From Spirosoma sp. SC4-14 (lineage in GTDB: Bacteria > Bacteroidota > Bacteroidia > Cytophagales > Spirosomataceae), in the NCBI RefSeq assembly GCF_037201965.1, contig NZ_CP147518.1:3961001-4025000 (forward strand): a stretch of 64,000 nt of DNA, written 5' to 3'. Under the pieces are notes generated by a model. It had not been told where the DNA came from and did no database searches. It was given only the letters and a program-made list of their open reading frames with translations. A program made the position numbers and the translations under genes. This document shows positions 25,577 through 33,509 of this stretch, piece by piece (positions within the stretch are counted from its first letter, which is position 1; each line of letters begins with the position of its first letter).

Positions 25577-27958
25577 TTACCAGTTAAAATTCCAGCTGAT
25601 CGACGGAATGATGGTGCCGAAAACCGATAGCTGATAGCTTTTGGTAGTGGTATTTATCCGCTGAAAATAAATGGAATAAGGGTTTTTATGAGCATACATA
25701 TTGTAAAAGGAAAACGACCAGTTACTGTATCGACGCTGCCCCGGTGTCCGGCGACCGTCTTTGGTGAATGACACATCCAACCGATGGTAGTCGGGAATCC
25801 GATCGGCGTTGCGCTGCGAATAGTCCAGCACTTTAGTGCCATTGAGTCGATACGTTCCGTCGGGATAGGTAGTTGGCCGACCGCTGGTATACACAAAATT
25901 GGTCCCAAACGTCCAGCCCCGGCCCCATTTCCACTGCGTTGCAATGGTCAGGTTATGCGGCCGGTCGAAGGTTGATGGATACCAGTCACCGCCATTGATT
26001 TGTACGCTGGCGTATGGACTCGGCACCCGCGCCAGTGTCCGCGAATAGGTATACGCTACCAGACCTGTCAATACTCCGCGTGTTTTCTGAATGCTCACTT
26101 CCACGCCATAAGCTCGTCCCTGGGCCCGTAGCAGATCAGCATCGAGAGTCTGATTGAGCAACAACGTGGCTCCGTTGCGGTATTCGACCAGATTTTGCAG
26201 GGTTTTATGATATACCTCAACCGAGGTTTCGTAGGTGTTGTCAGTAAAGTTATGGAAGTAGCCAACGGCAAATTGATCGGCCACTTGTGGAGGCACCAGG
26301 GCATCGCTAACTTTCCAGAAATCGACCGGCGAAATAGCGGTTGTATTGGATATCAGGTGTAGATATTGGCGGGTTCGGTTATAGCTGAACTTCAGTGAGC
26401 TATAGGGCGTAAGCGTTAAACGTAGACTCAGCCGGGGTTCCCACCCGGCGTATTGTGCCAGTGGCTGGCCGCTACCAAAATGCAGGGTATCGGTAATGCT
26501 CTCGCGCGTGCGGGGCTGTCCTTCAGCATAAGCATAGGCGACACCGGGCCCTACATTGGTAAACTGCGCATACCGAATCCCGGCCTGCACCGACAGCACC
26601 CGCGTAGGCGTCCACTCTTCCGACACGTAGCCCGCCCACTCGCGGGCCTGCTCGGAGGGTAAGGTTATGCTGATAATGTTTGAGTTGTTACCCGTTGGGC
26701 TGATGGCTCCCGGAAGCAGCCGATAGCCAGTTAATGAGCCACCAAACTCAATTCGGTGGGCAGCAGCAGGTGCCCAAAGCCAATCGAAGCGGGCGTCGCG
26801 TTGCCGAATACCAGACTGATACCGATAGGTATTGGTCGAAGTGAGTCCATCCAGAAAAAAACGATAATCACTCTGGGTACTATTCAGATTAAAGGAAAGG
26901 TGCGGGTTCAATCGCTGGCTCCAGCGAGCAGTAAACAGCGTCGATTGAGTTGTGTAGAGCGTATCCTGCGGAAATTTGAAGGTATCATAACTCCGATAGA
27001 CCGTAGCCGACAACTGGCTGTTTTCATTGATTCGGTAGGTCAGTCGGCCGTTCAGGTCGTAGAAAAACGCGCGGTCTTTATTGGTTGGTGCCGGAAATAG
27101 TCCCAAAATGAACGATGGATAGGCGATCCGACCACCTGCCAGAAATGTCAGCTTTTTATTTTGGGTCGCTGGCCCCTGTACCAGCAACCGGCTGGTCAAT
27201 AAACCGATTCCTCCATTTACCGTAATTCGCTCGGTTTCGCCCGCTTTGGTATTCATCAGCAACAACGACGATAAACGGCCACCGTATGCGGCCGGAATTC
27301 CGCCTTTATAGAGTGTCACATCCTGAATGGCATCGGCATTGAGATTACTCAACAAACCCAGCATATGGCTCGTATTGAACAACGGAGCCCCATCCAGCAG
27401 AACCAGATTCTGATCGGTCCGACCTCCGCGCACATTGAACCCGCCTGCTCCCTCTCCTACTGTACTGACACCGGGCTGTAGTGTCAACGCTTTCAGAATA
27501 TCGACTTCGCCAAATACGACCGGAATGTTGCGCAGGTTTTTCATGTCGAGCCGCACCACGCTCATCTGCGTAGCCGATACATTAGCATCAGGTGCCCGTC
27601 CCGTTACGTTCACTTCGTCCAGTTGGCGTGTATCGGGGTTGAGGGCCACCTCCATCCGTACATTGCTTTGGCTAATTTCCAGAAAGCGGCTCCGCGAGTA
27701 ATACCCAACTGCCGAAAAGGTCAGGTTATACGGACCGGGCAATACCTGCATACTGAAGGCTCCCGTGCTATCGGTTGTGGTTCCGGCTCCCTGCTTTTTA
27801 TCGTATATCGACACGTTCCCGATGGGTTTTCCGGTTACCCCATCGTTCACCCGACCGTAAATTCGAAACCGAACCTGGCCCAGCAAATTTGGACAGACCA
27901 TCAGCAACAGCAGACAGACAAGCACAGGGCGAAGGTAGACTTGACGCATATTCATCAT
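25577..27958 (-). CDS. TonB-dependent receptor with carboxypeptidase-regulatory domain
   Basis: The 793-residue outer-membrane receptor has a signal peptide (to about residue 28) and a carboxypeptidase-regulatory-like domain (about 30-110: RFRIYGRVNDGVTGKPIGNVSIYD). The plug is at about 125-235 (NIPVVFGEVDILKALTLQPGV, GGFNVRGGRTDQNLVLLDGAPLFN, AAYGGRLSSLL), followed by a long beta-barrel ending in PSISWNFNW. It is the third gene of a minus-strand operon behind a kelch-type lipoprotein and a DUF4249 lipoprotein. TonB receptor plus DUF4249 is a recurrent Bacteroidota arrangement. Ligand unknown. The upstream gap has a small ATTCATC tandem. Confidence 0.93.
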   Translation of the reverse strand: MMNMRQVYLRPVLVCLLLLMVCPNLLGQVRFRIYGRVNDGVTGKPIGNVSIYDKKQGAGTTTDSTGAFSMQVLPGPYNLTFSAVGYYSRSRFLEISQSNVRMEVALNPDTRQLDEVNVTGRAPDANVSATQMSVVRLDMKNLRNIPVVFGEVDILKALTLQPGVSTVGEGAGGFNVRGGRTDQNLVLLDGAPLFNTSHMLGLLSNLNADAIQDVTLYKGGIPAAYGGRLSSLLLMNTKAGETERITVNGGIGLLTSRLLVQGPATQNKKLTFLAGGRIAYPSFILGLFPAPTNKDRAFFYDLNGRLTYRINENSQLSATVYRSYDTFKFPQDTLYTTQSTLFTARWSQRLNPHLSFNLNSTQSDYRFFLDGLTSTNTYRYQSGIRQRDARFDWLWAPAAAHRIEFGGSLTGYRLLPGAISPTGNNSNIISITLPSEQAREWAGYVSEEWTPTRVLSVQAGIRYAQFTNVGPGVAYAYAEGQPRTRESITDTLHFGSGQPLAQYAGWEPRLSLRLTLTPYSSLKFSYNRTRQYLHLISNTTAISPVDFWKVSDALVPPQVADQFAVGYFHNFTDNTYETSVEVYHKTLQNLVEYRNGATLLLNQTLDADLLRAQGRAYGVEVSIQKTRGVLTGLVAYTYSRTLARVPSPYASVQINGGDWYPSTFDRPHNLTIATQWKWGRGWTFGTNFVYTSGRPTTYPDGTYRLNGTKVLDYSQRNADRIPDYHRLDVSFTKDGRRTPGQRRYSNWSFSFYNMYAHKNPYSIYFQRINTTTKSYQLSVFGTIIPSISWNFNW

Positions 27959-27972
27959 TCATCATTCATCAA

Positions 27973-29046
27973 TTACCGGGGCGGCCATCCCTGCGGTGGC
28001 GATAGAATTGGTTGCGGGAAATTAGTAAAACAATCACCAGTAGGCGGTATAAACTGCTTTCCACTGATCAGAAACTTGTCGTAGTTGATAGTATCGCCTG
28101 GTATTGTGAGCCGCTGCTGGCTAACCGCCGAAGCACCAAAGAAACCAAGCGCCAGTTTTGTCGTATCGGACACGGCCCGCACATTTCCCTCGATAGAGGC
28201 TGGTTGCGGATCGAACAAAGAACCCGTTCGCGTTCGCTGCTGCTCATAGAGATTCCAGTACTGATAAGCCGCCCGCGTTATTGAATATTGTCTTACCTGT
28301 ACATAGTATGGGCCCACAGCATAAATCGGTACACTAAACACAACCCGATTACTGATTCGGTTGCCATTGATGAGCGCATCGGAGAGCACATCGGTGGGTG
28401 GTCCAATTATTGGAACCCAACACGAACAGGCACACCGATCATAGCCAAACGGGGTTAGTGGTGGATGCTTCGGATCAAATTTAGTCCAGCGCGGAATATA
28501 CGCCATCGACGACCACCGATAGTAATTGCCAAGCATAGACGGGTCCTGCGTATCGACCAAAATATCATACCAATCAGGCTGTCCCAATTCGCTAAACCCT
28601 TTTCGAAACCGCGCCTGTAGCAAATCAAGGGCTGGAACTGGTGTCAATAATTCGGGTTTCGATTCATAGCGACTGCCGTCTGGCAACGTCACCGCCAATG
28701 TATATAGACGACCAACCTGACCAATGAAGCTACTATCATTTACACCATAATAAGCTGGCGCAAATGGGTCGGGCACCAACCGTACTTTATTACCCCGATC
28801 ATCGCTGATAACCACGAGCGCGTCGCTGATAACCAGTTCGGGCGGGGCTGGATTGGCTGAATTGTACGGCCCCGTATAGGTAAGCCGCACCCAGGGAAAC
28901 GGACCATTGGTTACAAGCCCCTCAACCACCAGCCGTCGTTCGATCTGACGGATGGGCAAACCAACTTCGTCGATACAACCCCATATCAGCAACAACAGGC
29001 CGTAACTTAACCAATGCAGCTTAATTACCCGTAGTACTGGTCGCAT
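27973..29046 (-). CDS. DUF4249 lipoprotein
   Basis: The 357-residue protein has a lipobox (LLLIWGC at about 17-23) and the DUF4249 pattern: an N-terminal RRLVVEGLVTNGPFPWVRLTYTGPYN followed by DALVVISDDRGNKV. It carries paired cysteines in CACSCW at about 207-212 and ends with CFTNFP. DUF4249 proteins are usually encoded next to TonB receptors and are presumed surface lipoproteins that help capture the ligand; that role is an inference from context. It starts 3 bases after the kelch gene stop and ends 14 bases before the receptor start. Confidence 0.88.
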   Translation of the reverse strand: MRPVLRVIKLHWLSYGLLLLIWGCIDEVGLPIRQIERRLVVEGLVTNGPFPWVRLTYTGPYNSANPAPPELVISDALVVISDDRGNKVRLVPDPFAPAYYGVNDSSFIGQVGRLYTLAVTLPDGSRYESKPELLTPVPALDLLQARFRKGFSELGQPDWYDILVDTQDPSMLGNYYRWSSMAYIPRWTKFDPKHPPLTPFGYDRCACSCWVPIIGPPTDVLSDALINGNRISNRVVFSVPIYAVGPYYVQVRQYSITRAAYQYWNLYEQQRTRTGSLFDPQPASIEGNVRAVSDTTKLALGFFGASAVSQQRLTIPGDTINYDKFLISGKQFIPPTGDCFTNFPQPILSPPQGWPPR

Positions 29047-29049
29047 TGG

Positions 29050-30363
29050 TCAATTGCCTTTAAATTCCCAAAAATCAGTACAGCCAATCAGCCGAATGCC
29101 ACCCGCAGCCGTTGCCTGATGTTCATATCCCCAACCCAGATAGGTATGTCCTGGTACTTGACTAACTACCAAATAGGTACTGGCCGCACCCGGATAATCG
29201 GTCAGATAGTGCCAGTGGTCACTGGCAGGGTCATACTGCCATACGTCCCGCAGCGTTTCTTCCGCAGGGGTTATTCCTAGGCCAAAATACCCATTGTCAT
29301 TAAGTTGAAAGCCAATACCCCGGCTACGGATAGCTCCCGGAAAATTAGCCTTTCGGGTCCACTGCTCCGTTTTCGTATCAAAAGCCCACAAATGCGCTAC
29401 CTGATTTGGTCGTTGATTCACTACATAGCCCGTTGTTCCAATCCGAAAGGTAGCCAGTGTGCCGGTTGGCTCGGGCAGATCGGGCGCGCGGTATTGATCC
29501 CAGGTTCCCATCCGAACCCACATCTGCGAAGGCCCACCCTCCACGAGCTGATAGGCCCGGTCGAGAATGGCAAACCAGCGCACTTCACCATCGGGCCCGG
29601 CAAAATCAGGAGTAACCATATCTTTCAGATACTGACGCTGGCCGGGTGCTAATTCACTGATTACAAACCCCAAACCAGACATCTGGTAAACAACCCCTTC
29701 AACGGCCTGTAATTTAAACCGAACAATGCCATGTCGACCAGAATAATAAGAAAGGGTAAAGGGATACCAGCTCTTCGATGTAACGAAATAAGTTAAGGAC
29801 TGAACCGTATTGTCCCGTTTCAACTGCCAAAGCGATAGCTGTCCATTATCAGAATCGGGGATATTATCGGTACTTAATGCACTTCCGGCAAAATCACCTC
29901 CGTCTAGCGGAGCGTGCGGAAGCCGGAGCCAGTACGATTGATCGGGTCGATGATGGTACGAACGCTGGGCGTAGATAGAATCGCCCCCGGCATTTTTAGA
30001 AGCGAATCGCAGTCGATAGGTCTGCCCGGCCACCAACCCAGTGGCCTCATAGGGCATCAGATTGAATAAGTCCAGTTGGCTAACCGAACGGGCATTTATC
30101 AAAACAGGTTTCCCCGTAGTATCGAGCATAGTGAGTTGCCAATCGGGCGGATTAAACTCAATACCTGCCTTAATAATAATTTCGGCCCGATTCGATGCGG
30201 TCGGCTGCACGCTCACCAGCGTTGGCGGAATAATCGTTGATTCGTCCGGAACAATGAAAGGTATATCATTCGATTTACTGCAACTTAATACGCTGGCTCC
30301 AATGAGCAGAAGAGCTAAAATCCATACTCTAAAAAGATATGTTACCCCATATAAGCAACTCAT
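29050..30363 (-). CDS. Kelch-repeat-like lipoprotein
   Basis: The 437-residue protein has a lipobox (ASVLSC) and an N-terminal Ig-like segment (about 45-125: PPTLVSVQPTASNRAEIIIKAG). Kelch-type beta-propeller blades make up the rest, recognisable in TTGYVVNQRPNQVAHLWAFDTKTEQWTRKANFPG, GYFGLG and WQYDPASDHWHYLTDYPG. It is likely a surface-exposed binding protein in the same operon as the DUF4249 lipoprotein and TonB receptor. The ligand is unknown. Separation from the next gene is 3 bases, which supports coupling. Confidence 0.8.
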   Translation of the reverse strand: MSCLYGVTYLFRVWILALLLIGASVLSCSKSNDIPFIVPDESTIIPPTLVSVQPTASNRAEIIIKAGIEFNPPDWQLTMLDTTGKPVLINARSVSQLDLFNLMPYEATGLVAGQTYRLRFASKNAGGDSIYAQRSYHHRPDQSYWLRLPHAPLDGGDFAGSALSTDNIPDSDNGQLSLWQLKRDNTVQSLTYFVTSKSWYPFTLSYYSGRHGIVRFKLQAVEGVVYQMSGLGFVISELAPGQRQYLKDMVTPDFAGPDGEVRWFAILDRAYQLVEGGPSQMWVRMGTWDQYRAPDLPEPTGTLATFRIGTTGYVVNQRPNQVAHLWAFDTKTEQWTRKANFPGAIRSRGIGFQLNDNGYFGLGITPAEETLRDVWQYDPASDHWHYLTDYPGAASTYLVVSQVPGHTYLGWGYEHQATAAGGIRLIGCTDFWEFKGN

Positions 30364-30798
30364 GTATCCAAAATTTCGGGGAATTTACACCTAACATCAC
30401 GATAACTGCAATTCTAAATGCTCTCCGCCGTTGCAGATCAGTCAGGTTCGGATTCTTTGCCGCCAAAGAATGAGCTGTTTTATCCAATCGCAGCCGATAA
30501 AAGTCTGTTCGCTAAATAAAAAGAAGAAACGAATCTTTTTTTACCAAAAAAGTTGTATTAAATCTTTTTATTTACCAATTTTGACCCATTAGCTGATTCG
30601 GAAGATTAGCAAAAACATTGCTTTTTTCAATTCAGGTTGTATTCAAATACCAGCAAAAAACGGCCCTTTCCAGAGAATTGGGGCCGTTTTTTCTTTTGTA
30701 GCTTTATCAATTCAATCCATAGCCATCTCGCTTGATAGGCCCTCTAACCGATTGCATGTATCTCTCACACACGTTTTTTTCACAAATCACCTGTTTTT
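30364..30798. other. Gene-free 435-base region
   Basis: This AT-rich gap separates the kelch operon start from the end of the MFS gene. No open frame with recognisable coding character was found. It contains the terminator-like hairpin at 30655-30692 and, presumably, the promoter of the kelch operon, but no clear TAnnTTTG element was identified on the minus strand. Confidence 0.6.
30655..30692 (-). terminator. Rho-independent terminator after the MFS gene
   Basis: AAAAAACGGCCC (30655-30666) and GGGCCGTTTTTT (30681-30692) form a perfect 12-bp stem around a 14-base loop, with U-rich ends in both directions. It lies about 107 bases past the MFS stop codon and could also act on plus-strand transcripts. 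Confidence 0.7.
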
Positions 30799-32082
30799 TT
30801 AAGACGCCTTTACTTTTCCTGGCTCCACAACGGCAGCAGGAGTTGTCTTTTTTAAAGCGAGTAGTGTTAAAATGGCCGATAGCAACAGGGAAGCTGCCAT
30901 GAACAGATAGGACGCACCGAAGCCGCCCGTACTCCCATTTAAATACCCGACAATGTAGGCGCCAATAAAGGAACCCAGCGCACCGAAGCTGTTGATCAGG
31001 GCCATGGCTCCTCCGGCTACATTCTGCGGTAACACTTCGGGGATAATTGCAAAAAAAGGGCCATAGGGAGCATACATGGCCCCTCCGGCAACAATCAGCA
31101 GGATAAACGACAACCAGAAACTAGACGGGCCTACCAGGTATGACCCATAAAACGCCAACGCACCTACAACCAGAAAGGGCCATACAAAAATTTTCCGTTG
31201 CTGAGATTTATCCGAATAATACGACACACTAACCATCCCGATAATCGCCAGCACATAGGGCACTGCCGATAGCCATCCCGTTTTAACAATATCCATATCG
31301 GGCGCAGCTTTCAGAATGGAAGGTAGCCACATCACAAAGCCGTATACGCCAATACTCCACAGCGCATACTGAAAACTAAGCAGCAGTACTACCTTCGACC
31401 GAAAAGCTTCGCCGTAGTTTCTTACTGGCCTGATTCCCTGTTGTTCGCGCTCCAGTTGCCGGGTCAACGCCTGTTTCTCATCGGGCGTTAACCAGTGGGC
31501 ATCCTGCGGTTTATCGTCGACCAGCCGCCACCAGAAATAAGCCCAGACAATAGCGGGCAGGCCTTCCAGAATAAACATCCATCGCCAACCCACCGCCTGA
31601 ATCAAATAACCCGATAGTACCGACATCCAGAGAATGGTGACCGGATTGCCAAGAATCAGATAGGTATTGGCCTGCGACCGTTCGGCTTTGGTAAACCAAC
31701 GGCTTAAAAACAATAGCATAGCTGGCATAACGGCACTCTCGACCACACCCAGCAGAAACCGAATTACAATGAGAGCATTTATATTACTGATGATGCCCGT
31801 TGCCATGGCCAGTCCGCCCCACAAAATCAGCGACCAGAACACCAGTCGTTTGGCACTCCGCTTTTGGGCATAAATGGCACCCGGCACCTGAAAGAAAAAA
31901 TAACCCAGAAAAAAAAGGGAACTTAGCAGCGACGACATGGCCGGATTGATTTGCAGATCGTCGCCCATGCCACTGGCAGCACCAAACCCGAAATTGGCCC
32001 GGTCAAGATAGGCAAGGCTGTAGGTTATAAAAGCAATGGGTAATAAGCGGTACCAACGGGACTTTGCAAGTTCGTTTTCCAT
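30799..32082 (-). CDS. MFS transporter, anion:cation symporter (ACS)-like
   Basis: The 427-residue protein has twelve membrane segments and the features of the ACS branch that carries organic anions such as sugar acids, tartrate or phthalate. The N-terminus reads LAYLDRANFGFG; RFLLGVVESAVMPAMLLFLSRWFTKAERSQAN is typical of this branch, and a cytoplasmic loop after TM6 contains DAHWLTPDEKQALTRQLE. The exact substrate is unknown. It is divergent from the PfkB kinase gene at 32317; sharing of a substrate would be a guess. Confidence 0.88.
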   Translation of the reverse strand: MENELAKSRWYRLLPIAFITYSLAYLDRANFGFGAASGMGDDLQINPAMSSLLSSLFFLGYFFFQVPGAIYAQKRSAKRLVFWSLILWGGLAMATGIISNINALIVIRFLLGVVESAVMPAMLLFLSRWFTKAERSQANTYLILGNPVTILWMSVLSGYLIQAVGWRWMFILEGLPAIVWAYFWWRLVDDKPQDAHWLTPDEKQALTRQLEREQQGIRPVRNYGEAFRSKVVLLLSFQYALWSIGVYGFVMWLPSILKAAPDMDIVKTGWLSAVPYVLAIIGMVSVSYYSDKSQQRKIFVWPFLVVGALAFYGSYLVGPSSFWLSFILLIVAGGAMYAPYGPFFAIIPEVLPQNVAGGAMALINSFGALGSFIGAYIVGYLNGSTGGFGASYLFMAASLLLSAILTLLALKKTTPAAVVEPGKVKAS

Positions 32083-32316
32083 AAATTGGCTCTCGACTTT
32101 TGAACCACCTGCGTTTTTAAGTGTGTATCAGGTCGGCTACCGAACAAAGGCGGGCGTTCGGGTTTCTCTACTGAACAAGTAACGATAGGCAGGTCGGAAT
32201 TGTCGAAAATCAGACCCCAATCTAACGCCAGTCAGGAAATTCGTTTTGACTATTTCTCATTTTTGCCGTCTAGTAGACTACTGCATTCTACAGAACCCCA
32301 TTCGCCCACGACTATC

Positions 32317-33264
32317 ATGATCGTAACGCTTACTCTCAATCCAGCCGTAGACGTCAGCACCAACGTTGATCGACTGGTTCCTACTCACAAATTACACTGT
32401 GCCCAGCCACAATACGATGCGGGCGGTGGCGGTATCAACGTTTCAAAAGCCATACACCGGCTGGGTGGTCATTCGCTGGCACTGTTTACGGCAGGAGGCC
32501 CCAACGGCCTTACTCTACAAAAGCTGGTCGATACCGAAGCCCTTTCCTATCAACTCATCCACATCGACGGCATGACCCGCGAGAGCTTTGTCGTCACCGA
32601 GACTTCAACCAACCTTCAGTTCCGGTTTGGCACACCAGGTCCCGAAATCACACCTATGGAAGCCGAAAGCTGCCTGACCGCCCTGAGCAAACTCCCGGCC
32701 TCCACCGATTATCTGGTCATCAGCGGGAGTTTGCCTCCCGGCCTGCCCACCGATTTTTATGGCCTTATTACCCGACAGGCCAAAGCACAGGGCATAAAGG
32801 TTATTATCGATACCAGCGGCAAACCACTACAATCAGCCCTTCAGTGTGGAGTCTTTCTGACAAAGCCGAATCTGGGCGAACTGGCCCGCCTGGTCGGGAA
32901 AGAACGGCTCGAAGGCAAACAGGTATCTCTGGCAGCACGGGAGCTGATTCAGGCCCGGTGGTGTGAAGTGGTGGTGGTATCACTAGGTCCACGCGGAGCG
33001 TTGCTCGTTACCAACGACCTGCACGAATACATCCCCGCTCCTATTGTGAAGACAATCAGTACGGTTGGTGCCGGCGACAGCCTGGTTGGCGGCATGGTTT
33101 ATGCGCTCGGTCAGGGCAAAAGTCTGAGCGAAGCGGCTCGGTTGGGAGTGGCCTGTGGCACTGCGGCAACGCAGAACTCCGGCACGCATCTTTTCCAGAA
33201 ACAGGAAGCCGACGAATTACTGGCCTGGATCAACCAACAGTCGGGCAGTGTTAATGAATGGTGA
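32317..33264 (+). CDS. PfkB family hexose kinase (1-phosphofructokinase type)
   Basis: The ATG at 32317 gives MIVTLTLNPAVDVSTNVDRL, the standard start of the LacC/FruK/PfkB branch; the longer frame upstream lacks similarity. Family signatures include GGGGINVSKAIHRLGG at about 34-49 and the PfkB C-terminal motif STVGAGDSLVGGM, with catalytic Asp254. It phosphorylates a sugar phosphate (fructose-1-phosphate, fructose-6-phosphate or tagatose-6-phosphate) using ATP; which one is not determinable. No PTS gene is nearby, which makes a dedicated FruK role less likely. Confidence 0.9.
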   Translation: MIVTLTLNPAVDVSTNVDRLVPTHKLHCAQPQYDAGGGGINVSKAIHRLGGHSLALFTAGGPNGLTLQKLVDTEALSYQLIHIDGMTRESFVVTETSTNLQFRFGTPGPEITPMEAESCLTALSKLPASTDYLVISGSLPPGLPTDFYGLITRQAKAQGIKVIIDTSGKPLQSALQCGVFLTKPNLGELARLVGKERLEGKQVSLAARELIQARWCEVVVVSLGPRGALLVTNDLHEYIPAPIVKTISTVGAGDSLVGGMVYALGQGKSLSEAARLGVACGTAATQNSGTHLFQKQEADELLAWINQQSGSVNEW

Positions 33265-33509
33265 CATGCATACCGACTCATCGGACGCGCGGAAATAGTA
33301 TCCGTCTTTCGTCCCATTTTTAGCCGATTTCACCCCATTTTTTCATTGTGTCTATACTTGTCGGGTATACTTGCAACAGGTTACTCATGTATTCGAAGTG
33401 AACACGTCGAGCGGTATGCCCCATCATCGGGAAGCATTGCGGGAAGTAGCGCTATCGCAGCAATGCTTTCAAGTTCTTCAGAATACGGCACATAGACCAA
33501 AATCGGATC

